From assembly GCF_025979705.1 (NCBI RefSeq), contig NZ_CP110136.1:2976001-3040000 (forward strand): a stretch of DNA of 64,000 nt, in the 5' to 3' direction. A model generated the notes under the pieces. It did not search any database and was not told the origin of the DNA. It worked only from the letters and a program-made list of their open reading frames with translations. Within the stretch, counting starts at the first letter, position 1. Each line of letters starts with the position of its first letter. This stretch comes from Hymenobacter sp. YIM 151858-1 (GTDB taxonomy: Bacteria > Bacteroidota > Bacteroidia > Cytophagales > Hymenobacteraceae). Below, piece by piece: positions 34,869 to 44,981 of this stretch. Position numbers and translations under genes: made by a program.

Positions 34869-36845
34869 ATGGACTATATACAGTGGAATAATCTGGTCGC
34901 AGATTATTTGTTTAAACCTGCCCGGCAGGGACAGGAGGTGTTCTTATATCTCACCGAGGACAATCTACTGCAAGCGGTGCAGTTGGCAGCAGCCAAACCC
35001 ACCGCCACTAGTACCTTGGCAACACTGGCCAGCGCCGAAAACGCTGTCATTCTGCGTGACTTTTGGCAAGCCCTACAACGCGGTCCTGTATTCTGGGATA
35101 ATGTATCCTCGAGTAAACAATCTGTAGTACTCGGTGAGGAAATACACGACTGGATTGTACGCGATGCACCAGCCCACCCTGCTGAGCTGGCCAAGTATGC
35201 TTGGCAAGACTGGATGCAGGCCGCACCGGGAGCTACTGCCGGTCAGCGCACAGTTTTGTTTCGTGGCAACAAAAGGCTATCGCTCAAGGCCCCGCTCCAT
35301 CTGTTGTATTTGGCTTGCTTCACGCTGCCGTTCAGCATCGATACGTCTGTAACCCGAGGGTTTTACAGATGCTGGAATAACTTTTTCAGAGGTAAAGGGC
35401 TACTGCTACGCAAGACAGAGATGCCAGACAATGCCTTTGCCCAGCTAGGCAGCGGGGTTTGGGTGCAGATGTGGCAAGAGTTAGCCCGGTGGAGCCAGGA
35501 AGATTTGCAGGGCACACGCGGGGTGCTGGTGGCCCGGAAGCTGGGGCACCATATTCATGTCGGCTGGCCACGGGCTCAATGTCTCCTCCCTCCAAGTACC
35601 TTGAGCGGTTTGCCAGCTTTTTTTGGCCGAAACAATATACTGCCAGGGTCCAGAGTCACTGCCGACAAAATGCGGAGTCTGTTACTGCAGGACTCCAACC
35701 TACTGCTACCTACTTCAACCCGCCACGAGTTGCAAGAGGGCACAGAACTAGGGGTGGCGGTAGTAGATATTGTGCAGAACATACTAGACCGTTGGACTGG
35801 CAGCACTAGCCGGCGCGAACGGGTAGTACGCTCGGGTGGGCAGGTGAAGACTGTGGAGTACCGCGGTGAAACTTACGCCCGGCTGATGCCTTTTATCCCT
35901 GATTGGATAAATGAAACCGGAAAGCTTTCCCTACACTACCGGCTGGATATCAAAACACCGATTCCGGATGATCTGGTGCTAACGGGACCGGGCGTACAGC
36001 AGCAAGCTGTTCAACCGGAAACTACCGAATGGTCGCAGGAAGTAGAAGGTATAAAGACTAGTAGAGAAGCCCAGGTTTACCGAGATACTGCAAACAACTG
36101 GAAGGTGGTAGCCCAGCTGGCTGAACTTCAAGTCTTCATTTCCGGAGGGCGTTACGGTTTTTACCAGTGGTGGGTACCAGCGCAGACACTCGAACGTGGT
36201 ACCCCCCTGTTAGTTCTTTGCCATAAGCGCCATTCCAGCGCTATACAGCAGTGGAAGAGTGGCGTTGGACCGGCCGGGTTTCTGGACTGGTCACACTTCA
36301 ATGGGGTTCCAGACGACCACTGCCTGTTCTGGCTGGAAGGTTTGCCTGCTGACGCAACAGGCCTGGCTGGCCTATCAGTCGCTACTGAAATTCAAATTGT
36401 GGCAGAAGGTGGCTTGGCCTGCGGTTACCGCACCTACTTGGGTGAATTGGTGCCTTCGTTCCGGGTTATCAACGGCCAGAAAGATTGGCAGCTATGCTTG
36501 GCTTACACAGATGGAGGGCCAGCAGTTGAGTTAAGTCAGGACGCTAAAGACGTCGCACTATGGCATTTACCTTCCGGCGTGGCGACGGATAGGAAGTTCA
36601 GGGTATTTGCCGTCGGCGAAGCAAATGTTAGCAGTCTACCACATTGCATTACTTCCAGCAAGCTGCCAGAAAATTATTCTGCTCCAAGCCGGGATTCATT
36701 GGGACTTGCTACAAGCATGATTCCTGAGGAGTTGATAGGCCTGTGCTATGACGGATATGAGCTGCGTGGAGAAACCCAAACTCTGCAACAGCTTCGCTTC
36801 CGCCAGCAGGTGGTCTATGCCCAGTATTTCCAACCCGTTTGCTAA
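34869..36845 (+). CDS. Unknown defence-operon protein A (DruF/DruG-like position)
   Basis: A 658-residue protein without a recognised domain. Its N-terminus (MDYIQWNNLVADYLF) and many Trp residues give a mixed alpha/beta profile. There are no membrane segments, nucleotide-binding loops or nuclease motifs. The next gene starts 29 bp before its stop, so translation is coupled. Position just before a giant helicase/DUF1998 protein in an operon with a C5 methyltransferase suggests one of the two accessory proteins of type II Druantia. Which one, I cannot say from sequence. It shows AT-richer codon use than the element's phage-type genes. Confidence 0.7.
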   Translation: MDYIQWNNLVADYLFKPARQGQEVFLYLTEDNLLQAVQLAAAKPTATSTLATLASAENAVILRDFWQALQRGPVFWDNVSSSKQSVVLGEEIHDWIVRDAPAHPAELAKYAWQDWMQAAPGATAGQRTVLFRGNKRLSLKAPLHLLYLACFTLPFSIDTSVTRGFYRCWNNFFRGKGLLLRKTEMPDNAFAQLGSGVWVQMWQELARWSQEDLQGTRGVLVARKLGHHIHVGWPRAQCLLPPSTLSGLPAFFGRNNILPGSRVTADKMRSLLLQDSNLLLPTSTRHELQEGTELGVAVVDIVQNILDRWTGSTSRRERVVRSGGQVKTVEYRGETYARLMPFIPDWINETGKLSLHYRLDIKTPIPDDLVLTGPGVQQQAVQPETTEWSQEVEGIKTSREAQVYRDTANNWKVVAQLAELQVFISGGRYGFYQWWVPAQTLERGTPLLVLCHKRHSSAIQQWKSGVGPAGFLDWSHFNGVPDDHCLFWLEGLPADATGLAGLSVATEIQIVAEGGLACGYRTYLGELVPSFRVINGQKDWQLCLAYTDGGPAVELSQDAKDVALWHLPSGVATDRKFRVFAVGEANVSSLPHCITSSKLPENYSAPSRDSLGLATSMIPEELIGLCYDGYELRGETQTLQQLRFRQQVVYAQYFQPVC

Positions 36846-37914
36846 ATCTGCATTGCACAACGATACCCTTTTACATTATCTGACTCTACAGGGGCGGCTC
36901 ACCAATCAGGAATTCGGCGAGGCGTTTCAGGTAATCCATGATAAACGGCGCCGTGAAGCAGCCCCAGGTTCACACGCAGTCTTATTGAAGGCAGTAGACA
37001 AGCGTGCTGCTATGCGTCTGTATGGCCAACTAGGGTTTGGGGACTATGACGCGCAGCATGGTCTCCTACGGGTACATCCCCCTGGGGTCATCCTGTTGCC
37101 AGCACCTACAGGCTTCTGTGGCCGGCGCATGCTCTTGACAGGGGCACGTACCAAGCAGCTCATCGCGGATATTAAGCAACAGGCTGCAGCGTTAGATATC
37201 GAGGTGGAAGTGAGGCCACAGCCCAAGAGTAACGCCCACCTGCTTTTGCCTGATCGGGTGGTGTTAACAGCGCGCGGGAATGCCCAAACCAGTTATGGAC
37301 TGCACAAACTAAAACACTTGGCGGCCGAATGCCGACTGCAATTCTGCAGCGACCTGGTGCAACCGGAACTGATGGCTTTTTCCACCAAGCTGGAAGCCTA
37401 CTGCGCTTCGTTGCAACCCCACAACGATGAACTCCCTGATGACTGGAAGCAGTCCTGGTTCAATCCGCAAACGCTACAATGGCAGGAAGGAGTTGGTAAC
37501 AAATCCTTCAGTCTGGTTGAATTTGAGCTTACAGTATACCGGCGCCACTGTTACTTGTGGCAGGACAATATTCCTTATGCCGTTGATAAGAGCTGGGGAA
37601 GGTACCTAGTTCTTTCGCGGGCAGAGGCAGGAGCACCGAAACGGGTGCTGCTCCATAGCCAGTCACAGGAATTGCTTGCCGTGCCAGCCGCAACGCCGTT
37701 ACCCGAATTACCGGCCCGGGCGGCCACTCTATTAAGCGGGTTAGCTCCTGAGCAGTGCCTCGTTGACTACGCCGGTCAGATACGGCGCTATAACGTCTAC
37801 AGCGCCCCTGGCATGTACACACTGCTCTATAACAAATTACCTGAGCTTCTGGGACAGAAAATCATCGAAGTACAACACCTGAACTGTTTGCCCGCCTCCT
37901 CTTATTATGAATGA
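36817..37914 (+). CDS. Unknown defence-operon protein B (DruF/DruG-like position)
   Basis: A 365-residue protein starting MPSISNPFAKSALHNDT. The start inside the previous gene (29-bp overlap) is preferred to the earlier ATG at 36748, which would give a 98-bp overlap and a non-conserved leader. It contains several Cys and His (FCGRRMLL, RLQFCSDLVQPEL, YRRHCYLWQD) but no clear zinc knuckle, and ends in LNCLPASSYYE. Its stop overlaps the helicase start by 8 bp. Unknown family; probably needed together with the helicase. Confidence 0.7.
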   Translation: MPSISNPFAKSALHNDTLLHYLTLQGRLTNQEFGEAFQVIHDKRRREAAPGSHAVLLKAVDKRAAMRLYGQLGFGDYDAQHGLLRVHPPGVILLPAPTGFCGRRMLLTGARTKQLIADIKQQAAALDIEVEVRPQPKSNAHLLLPDRVVLTARGNAQTSYGLHKLKHLAAECRLQFCSDLVQPELMAFSTKLEAYCASLQPHNDELPDDWKQSWFNPQTLQWQEGVGNKSFSLVEFELTVYRRHCYLWQDNIPYAVDKSWGRYLVLSRAEAGAPKRVLLHSQSQELLAVPAATPLPELPARAATLLSGLAPEQCLVDYAGQIRRYNVYSAPGMYTLLYNKLPELLGQKIIEVQHLNCLPASSYYE

Positions 37915-40900
37915 TCCAATCGGTGCGTTTGACACCATCCGCGACAATTTTATCCGCTACGTTGAAACAGCGTTCCGCACCAAATTTCCAGATATAGAGG
38001 AACGTCGGCACAAACTGCTGCATCAGGACCGGGTGCTGTACCGTCAGCCTTGGGCCGAACCACTACCGGAGTACAAGAGCAGCAGGAAGAATATTGCTGC
38101 GCTTGGCCCGGATGACTTACCCGGATTAAACAGCAGGCAGCAGGAGCTATTCAAGGGCCTGATCCAATCTGGCTTGATTGACAACCCTGAGATAGAATTG
38201 TATGAACACCAGGTGACAATGCTGCGGGAAGCTCTGCAGCATAGACATTGCGTTATTACATCTGGTACTGGTTCTGGTAAGACCGAATCATTCCTGTTGC
38301 CGCTGTTGGCTGAAATCACCAAGGAATTCACCCGAAAGGAATGGCGGCCGGCTGGAGAGATGCCAGCTAGTGCGAAAAACTGGTGGGATGGCCCAAATAA
38401 GCTCACGGATACTAGCGCAGTTGATAAAGCGGCAACGACTGGTAGCGGCTTAAAACCTGCCGCTAAACAACGCGGGCACGAGAAACGCCCCGCGGCAGTG
38501 CGGGCGATGATTCTCTACCCGATGAACGCCCTGGTTGAGGATCAGATGACCCGCTTGCGGCGGGCCCTTGACTCGCAGGATGCCCGCGACTGGTTTGATG
38601 CTAACAACAATGGCAACCGCATCCATTTCGGCCGATACACAGGGGCTACGCCTGTGGCCGGCTCATTGCGCAAGAAAAATGAGGCTGGGCAGTGGGAGAT
38701 TAACAAGTACAAGCTGACTGAGCTACGAGCTGAGCTGCAACAGGCTAGCGCCAATGCAGAAGCCATTGCAGAATTTATAAGTCAGCCTGAAAACGCTAAC
38801 CGTCGGAAGGAACTGACTGCCTTCTTTCCGCAGCTGGACGGAGCAGAAATGCGGAGCCGGTTTGATATGCAGGACTCCCCACCGGATATCCTGATTACCA
38901 ACTATTCGATGCTCAGTGTGATGCTAATGCGTACACTGGACAGCCCGATTTTTGAGAAGACGCGCCTTTGGCTGGAAGAAGACAGCAGCCGGATATTTCA
39001 CCTGGTAGTTGATGAGCTGCACCTATACCGGGGCACTGCCGGCACTGAGGTAGCCTACCTCTTACGGCTCGTATTACAACGCCTTGGTCTGTCGCCTGTG
39101 CATCCTCAGCTACGAATATTGGCCAGTAGTGCTTCGTTGGAAACAGAGGGTGAGGAAGGTGTAGCAAGTCGTCAGTTCCTCGAAGACTTTTTTGGTGTTC
39201 CCACTAAGGAAGACGGTAGCGAGGCTTTCCAAATCATCAAAGGTCAAGAGATTGAAGTAGCAGTGGCTCCTGACGGCAACTCGAAACGCCATTTACCAAT
39301 AGCTCCATTCAAGGTGGTAGCTGACGCATGGGGCGGAACACGGGACCAGTTGGACGAGGCTGCAACCGAAGCGACCCAGCTGCTGAACCAGTTTTGCAGA
39401 AGGACGCAGAGCCCGACTGAACCCGGCACGGGTGTAGCCGCGCTGGGGCGCTGCCTATTGTCGGCCGAACTGCAATTGCGCGAGCGGCTGTACGCGGCCT
39501 GTCAGGTGACCGACCAAGGTACCGGGCGCACCAAGATCCGAGCAGTACCCGTACTGCCCGCTAATGACAGCCTTGCCCCTGGCTTCCAGCACCTGGCCAT
39601 ATCATTATTTGGCCCAGGGCATGACGAGGCAGATTTACGGGCCGCTATGCGTGGCCTGTTTATCGCGCGCGGCCTACTCGATGACAGGCAATTTCGGGAT
39701 GTTGAAAAGGCAGCACGGATGCAGGGGCGTGCATTACCCCGGTTCCGGTTCCACTTCTTCTTTCGCAACATCGAAGGATTGTGGGTGGGCTTGCCTGACC
39801 TACCTGACGGTCAGCAGGTAAGAAAGCCATTTGGTGAGCTGCTGCCGCAGACAAAGCTGCGCACCGATGACGGCCAGCATGTACTGGAAGGTCTGTACTG
39901 TGACAGCTGCGGCACTGTGTTCTATGGCGGAGCCCGCCTTAACTGGTCGGTACCAGGTGCTGCCTCCCGCAACAGCTTCCAAATGTTGACTGTTAGCCCT
40001 GACATTGAGGGCATTCCGGAAAAGGCAGCCGAAACCTTGGTGGAACGTCGGACCTATGCAGACTACGCGGTATTCTGGCCAGCTGGGGACCAGAAGGTGC
40101 TACCTTATGAAAACCCACGGCGGGAATGGACGCAGGCTGAACTTGATGCGGAAGGCCCCTTTCCGTGGCAGCAACCTGGTATAGGAAAAAACCGGCCAGC
40201 CAATACGGCTAAATGGGTACGGGCCAGAATTGATAGCCGTACCGGCCAGGTGCAGCTACTTGGGAACGGCTCGTCCGCACCAAGTGCCGCCAACGGCCCG
40301 GATTGGATTGCGGGGTGGCTTTTTTGCGTAGAAGGACAGGCTGGAGCCGACGCACAGCCATTGCGGGCGATGCCGGCAGTATGTCCTGGGTGCGGCGCCA
40401 ATCATGAAAGGGGCAAGAGGCGTCTGAGTTCAGTGCGCGGCTTCCGGACTGGTTTCGGCCAGACCAGTCAGACGTTTGCTAAGGAACTGCTGTTACAGTT
40501 GCCGGAAGGCGCCGATAGCCGGAAGCTAGTTGTATTTTCAGACAGCCGGGACGATGCAGCTCAAGTAGCCAATGGAATAGAACGCAACCACTACGGCGAC
40601 CTGCTGCGTGAGCTGCTGACCGGTTATCTGCAGCAGCAAGTATTGCAAGGAGCGGATTTGGTGCAGGCCATCCAAAGCGGCCAGCTGAGCCAAGAAGAAT
40701 TGGGGATACTTCGTGAGAAGAACGAACAGCTCTACGATGATGTGGAGAGTTGGCTGGACGAGTTACAAAATCTGAGCAGCCCCAATAGCACAAAACGCAA
40801 GAAAGCTGAGGAGGCGCAGGAAGCGTTAGCAAAGCTTACCGAGAAAACAGTACCCCTACAGGCGCTGATTAGCGGACTCACTAACGATGGCAGCGCTACG

Positions 40901-43900
40901 CTGCAGCAGTTATTCCTGGAGTTAGGTGTAAACCCCGGAGGCAATGAACTTGAAGCACAATACCTTGATAGTCAAAACCGGCAACAGCCGTGGTTTGATG
41001 GCGTCGACTATTCCGATCCATCAAAACCGAAATGGAAGGTAAACTATGGGGCACTGGGTGACAGAATACGCAACAGTCTTACCGACCGGGTAGCAGAATT
41101 ATTGTTCCGCCGCCTGTTCTATTCGCTTGAAGCATCAGGGCTTGGAACGGCGGTAGTGAGACCCAAGCTAAACGGTTCAGCACTATCCGCTTTGCCATCT
41201 ACGCTTCATGCACACGCAGACCACATACTAAGCGCCGTTGTCAGAATTCTGGGCGACAAATACCGTTACACAACCAGCGAATACAAGAGCGAACGGCCAC
41301 TGGCCAGTTCCGAGGATTTTCCTGGTGCCGTCAAACGGTATTTGAAAGCCGTTGCAGGCCTGCATCTAGGCGGCAGAGACCAGTGGGAAGTTATTGCTGA
41401 TTGGGTGCGCCGCTATCTGCGCGGACCAGGGGGGCCAGTTGTGATGGATTCCCATGGCAACGTAGATACCATTGCCTTGAGTTTGCAAGCCGCTGGTAAA
41501 ACTGACCCGGTTTGGGTTTGCGGCAAATGTCACCGGCCACACCTGCACCCAGCAGCCGGCATTTGTACGGGTTGCCGTGAACCACTGCCCCAACAGCCAG
41601 CAAAACAGTGTCAGGAACTGTGGGAACGGAACTACCTCGCATATCATGCAGCACTTCATCCGCGCCCTTCTATCCGGTTACATTGCGAGGAACTTACCGG
41701 CCAAACAGATGACCAGTTTGAGCGGCAAAGGCATTTCCGTAACGTGGTGCTTACCCGCGAAGGTCCGGCAGTAGTACGGCAGATAGATCTACTGAGCGTT
41801 ACAACAACCTTGGAAGTCGGCGTTGACATTGGTGCCCTGCAGGCGGTGATGCTAGCGAACATGCCCCCGCAGCGCTTCAATTACCAGCAACGGGTAGGCC
41901 GTGCAGGCCGCCGGGGCCAGGCGTACTCTGTCGCCTTTACTTTCTGTCGGGGTCGCAGCCATGATGAGTTTTACTTTGCCAACCCCCACAAAATAACTGG
42001 CGACGATTCACCTACTCCCTTCTTGGCAATGGATCAGCCCCGCATTTTGAAGCGCGTACTAGCCAAAGCCGCGTTGCGTGAGGCGTTCCAATACGCTGGT
42101 GCCACTGGAGGCGGAGTACACGGGGAGTTCGGGGAGCAAGGGACATGGCCTGCGTGGCAGGACGGCGTTAAGCATTGGCTGAATAAGGAGTCTGCAGATT
42201 GGGCTACAAAGGTCCTGGGTGTTATGACTGGTGCCCAGAATGAGCAATATATTCCGGAAATGCTGGATTGGCTGGCTGATACAGGCACTGGTTTATACCG
42301 TGAAGTAGACCGGGTTATGACCAGTAAATCCCCTGGTGAGGACAACGCCGACAAACTAGCCCAAGGTGGCGTGCTCCCCATGTTTGGAATGCCTACCACG
42401 GTCCGGAACTTGCACTTAGGAGCACGGCAGCAGGCCGGTAGATGGATATTACCGCTCATTGACCGGCAGGCAGATACTGCCATTTATGAATTTGCACCAG
42501 GAGCCCAGAAGCTTAAAGACAAGTTCTATTATATGGCCACTGGGTTCACCTCTGAGTTGCAGACCCAGCAACGCCACGACCGGACAGTAATTACCAACCG
42601 TGACGGGGACCCGTTTGTGCTCAGACGCTGGATGCGTACCTGCCCGGTATGCCATCACACAGACACCTGTGAACAGGCAGACCCGCCAGCATCAGTGTGC
42701 CCCGTCGAAGCCTGCAAGGCTGAGCTCGATGCGCCGCACGTCAGCACGGCACATATCTATGAAGTAGTTTCTCCTAAAGCATTCCGTACGAACTACGGAC
42801 CGGGCAGCGATGAACGGGAAGACGTGGATTCGTATGTGCAGCGTCCTCCCCTTTTAACAGAACGCGGCACGGATAGTGAGCCCACACCTGTATTGGAGCT
42901 TCGTGGGTCGCAGGCCATGCTTTGGGATGCTGATGTGGTATGGCGCTTAAACAAGGGGCCTCGCGAAGCATTATTTGGTGGCGGAATGAAAGCAAATGTG
43001 CGTGAGAGGCACCTTAACGACATATGGACTACTCAGCAGTGGCTGGCTGACGAAGCCAATCCGCAAGAGCGGGTGGCCTTGGCAGCCAATAAGAAAACGG
43101 AGCTATTGCAGCTCAAGCCCACTACAGTGCCCCTTGGCTTGAACCTCGGCTTAGATGGGTCAACCGGTTCGCAAAGAGACGGGGTGAAGGCAGCGTATTA
43201 TTCAGCTGCTTTCCTGCTGCAACGCGCCATTGCGGATGAAGAGGATATCGAGCCCGAGGAAATTGAAATTGGTAGCATCACGCAAGTGCCCTTAGCCGAT
43301 GACAAACGGGCGGGCCGTTTCGTGGGTCAGTTGACACTGAGCGACGCGCTGCCAAATGGTTCGGGCTTTGTGCGCCGGTTGTTCGGAAAGATGGCTCCTG
43401 TGGGCCAAGGCTCAATCGGCATGGACTTGATACAGGAGGCACTAGCGCCAGCAGAGGCGGGAGGGTATCTCGACAAGATCCACAACGACAGAGGAACCGG
43501 CACGGATGGCCACCCTGAGCGTTGCAAGACGGCCTGCTACAACTGCTTGATGGGTTACCGTAACATGAGTTATCATACTTTGCTGGATTGGCGGCTTGCG
43601 CTAGGTCTGCTGCGGGTAATGAGAGACCCTTCTTACCGCGCTGGTACAGATGGGCAGTTCACTACTCCTGAACTCGCAGGCTGGTTGGATCAGGCAAAGG
43701 CTCTTTTTTCCGATCTGGCTACCAGCTTCTTTATTACACCTGGAGGCATCACCGGCGAAGTCAGCGAGTTGCGGGCCAGCAACGGCCAGACTCTTCCGGT
43801 TCTTCTATGGGGTCCCAGCCGCCAGAACATAACTCTAGCAGTTCATCCATTTTGGGAACTCAACCGCCCTGAGGAAGGCAGCTGGCTAACCGAAATACTC

Positions 43901-44026
43901 GCGCTGGCACAGCAGTACGCGCTCGACCATGATGGGCAAGTCCAGTTCCTGGATTCGTTCAATCTGGCCCGCCGCATGGGCAAATGTTATGAATGGCTCA
44001 AAAGCAGCCAAAACCTGCTTAAATAA
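37907..44026 (+). CDS. druE: Giant SF2 helicase with DUF1998 (DruE-like)
   Basis: A 2039-residue protein. Superfamily 2 helicase motifs: Walker A SGTGSGKT (119-126), the DEAH-type motif as VVDELHLYRG (about 369), motif III SSASLE, and motifs V/VI TTLEVGVDIGALQAV and QRVGRAGRRG (about 1328). An insertion of about 900 residues between the RecA-like lobes holds two Cys-pair ribbons (CDSCG, CPGCG), a coiled coil (about 940-990) and a further CGKC/CTGC pair. The C-terminus is DUF1998 (CYNCLMGYRNMS, about 1878). Length and architecture match DruE of Druantia anti-phage systems, with MrfA/YprA-type repair helicases as the nearest alternative. It is coupled by overlap to genes on both sides. Confidence 0.85.
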   Translation: MNDPIGAFDTIRDNFIRYVETAFRTKFPDIEERRHKLLHQDRVLYRQPWAEPLPEYKSSRKNIAALGPDDLPGLNSRQQELFKGLIQSGLIDNPEIELYEHQVTMLREALQHRHCVITSGTGSGKTESFLLPLLAEITKEFTRKEWRPAGEMPASAKNWWDGPNKLTDTSAVDKAATTGSGLKPAAKQRGHEKRPAAVRAMILYPMNALVEDQMTRLRRALDSQDARDWFDANNNGNRIHFGRYTGATPVAGSLRKKNEAGQWEINKYKLTELRAELQQASANAEAIAEFISQPENANRRKELTAFFPQLDGAEMRSRFDMQDSPPDILITNYSMLSVMLMRTLDSPIFEKTRLWLEEDSSRIFHLVVDELHLYRGTAGTEVAYLLRLVLQRLGLSPVHPQLRILASSASLETEGEEGVASRQFLEDFFGVPTKEDGSEAFQIIKGQEIEVAVAPDGNSKRHLPIAPFKVVADAWGGTRDQLDEAATEATQLLNQFCRRTQSPTEPGTGVAALGRCLLSAELQLRERLYAACQVTDQGTGRTKIRAVPVLPANDSLAPGFQHLAISLFGPGHDEADLRAAMRGLFIARGLLDDRQFRDVEKAARMQGRALPRFRFHFFFRNIEGLWVGLPDLPDGQQVRKPFGELLPQTKLRTDDGQHVLEGLYCDSCGTVFYGGARLNWSVPGAASRNSFQMLTVSPDIEGIPEKAAETLVERRTYADYAVFWPAGDQKVLPYENPRREWTQAELDAEGPFPWQQPGIGKNRPANTAKWVRARIDSRTGQVQLLGNGSSAPSAANGPDWIAGWLFCVEGQAGADAQPLRAMPAVCPGCGANHERGKRRLSSVRGFRTGFGQTSQTFAKELLLQLPEGADSRKLVVFSDSRDDAAQVANGIERNHYGDLLRELLTGYLQQQVLQGADLVQAIQSGQLSQEELGILREKNEQLYDDVESWLDELQNLSSPNSTKRKKAEEAQEALAKLTEKTVPLQALISGLTNDGSATLQQLFLELGVNPGGNELEAQYLDSQNRQQPWFDGVDYSDPSKPKWKVNYGALGDRIRNSLTDRVAELLFRRLFYSLEASGLGTAVVRPKLNGSALSALPSTLHAHADHILSAVVRILGDKYRYTTSEYKSERPLASSEDFPGAVKRYLKAVAGLHLGGRDQWEVIADWVRRYLRGPGGPVVMDSHGNVDTIALSLQAAGKTDPVWVCGKCHRPHLHPAAGICTGCREPLPQQPAKQCQELWERNYLAYHAALHPRPSIRLHCEELTGQTDDQFERQRHFRNVVLTREGPAVVRQIDLLSVTTTLEVGVDIGALQAVMLANMPPQRFNYQQRVGRAGRRGQAYSVAFTFCRGRSHDEFYFANPHKITGDDSPTPFLAMDQPRILKRVLAKAALREAFQYAGATGGGVHGEFGEQGTWPAWQDGVKHWLNKESADWATKVLGVMTGAQNEQYIPEMLDWLADTGTGLYREVDRVMTSKSPGEDNADKLAQGGVLPMFGMPTTVRNLHLGARQQAGRWILPLIDRQADTAIYEFAPGAQKLKDKFYYMATGFTSELQTQQRHDRTVITNRDGDPFVLRRWMRTCPVCHHTDTCEQADPPASVCPVEACKAELDAPHVSTAHIYEVVSPKAFRTNYGPGSDEREDVDSYVQRPPLLTERGTDSEPTPVLELRGSQAMLWDADVVWRLNKGPREALFGGGMKANVRERHLNDIWTTQQWLADEANPQERVALAANKKTELLQLKPTTVPLGLNLGLDGSTGSQRDGVKAAYYSAAFLLQRAIADEEDIEPEEIEIGSITQVPLADDKRAGRFVGQLTLSDALPNGSGFVRRLFGKMAPVGQGSIGMDLIQEALAPAEAGGYLDKIHNDRGTGTDGHPERCKTACYNCLMGYRNMSYHTLLDWRLALGLLRVMRDPSYRAGTDGQFTTPELAGWLDQAKALFSDLATSFFITPGGITGEVSELRASNGQTLPVLLWGPSRQNITLAVHPFWELNRPEEGSWLTEILALAQQYALDHDGQVQFLDSFNLARRMGKCYEWLKSSQNLLK

Positions 44027-44883
44027 TGATTGCAGCGCTGCAGCCTCTCACCAGTATATCTCCCAGTCAGTTTGTGCGGCTGCAGCGCTGCGCCTATCAG
44101 GTGCTGCTGGAAAGGTCTTCGGAGGGGAAGACGTTATTGGCAGTGTCCGGTTCTGGTTTAGGCCCTGGCGGTGCTGGGCCCTTGGGAACCATCATTCATA
44201 AAGTGTTGGAAACAGCCAACACAAGCGGTATAAGCACTGTAGCTGACTTTGAAGCCGAGTGGAACAAGCAAGTGGAATATCAGGAGGCCGAGCTGATTAA
44301 AAAGCAGCAGCAACACCTGGTTCCACTTGCTTACCGCGCTCATCAGTATGCTGTCAGAAAGTTGCTGCTGTGCTGGATGCTCACAGGCAGGTCGAAACAA
44401 GCTTCCTCTGCTCCGCTAGGTGTTGAACAATGGCTGGCTGATAGTCATGGTATTGTTCGTGGTGTAGCCGATCTAATCAGGCGCAACGCCGCTGGCAATC
44501 TGGAAGTGGTGGACTACAAAACCGGGCGCATAACCGAACCGGACGCGGAGTCTCCAGAGCCGGATGCCCGCAAAATCAAGCCTGAATATGTTACGCAGTT
44601 GCAATTGTATGCTGCCCTGTTGCATGAAAGTTCTGGCGAGTGGCCAATTTCAATGCTGCTGGCAGATCTGGCGGGTAATGAATACCCAGTGGCCGGCAGT
44701 TTGCAGGAATGCTCCTTTCTGCTAGCTGCTGCCCATGCGTTATTCAAGGAAGTCAATAACCAGGTTGCCGCCGGCCATAGCGAGCAACTGGCCCGGCCTG
44801 CAACGGAAGTTTGCCATGGTTGCCAGGTAAAGCAACTGTGTGAGCCTTACGCAGTATCGGTTGGCGCTGCTTCCAATAGTTAG
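44026..44883 (+). CDS. RecB/Cas4-like PD-(D/E)XK nuclease with Fe-S cysteines
   Basis: A 285-residue nuclease of the RecB/Cas4 superfamily. It shows the GxxxH motif (LGTIIHKVLE), GVADLI, the catalytic VVDYKTGR, and QLQLYAALL (QxxxY). Four cysteines at the ends, Cys22 (RLQRCAYQ) and Cys263/266/272 (CHGCQVKQLC), fit the Cas4/AddB iron-sulfur cage. The start overlaps the helicase stop by one base (TAATG), so the two are cotranslated and likely partners: a helicase feeding a nuclease. I do not recall this nuclease as a standard Druantia component, so it may be what is new in this locus. Confidence 0.88.
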   Translation: MIAALQPLTSISPSQFVRLQRCAYQVLLERSSEGKTLLAVSGSGLGPGGAGPLGTIIHKVLETANTSGISTVADFEAEWNKQVEYQEAELIKKQQQHLVPLAYRAHQYAVRKLLLCWMLTGRSKQASSAPLGVEQWLADSHGIVRGVADLIRRNAAGNLEVVDYKTGRITEPDAESPEPDARKIKPEYVTQLQLYAALLHESSGEWPISMLLADLAGNEYPVAGSLQECSFLLAAAHALFKEVNNQVAAGHSEQLARPATEVCHGCQVKQLCEPYAVSVGAASNS

Positions 44884-44981
44884 AAATTGTTGTTTTGCTA
44901 CTTTATTATCAGTTATGGCTGATTTACATTTACTAGTTACTGTATCATATAGCAGTCGAGGATAACAGTTGTGCGGAATTA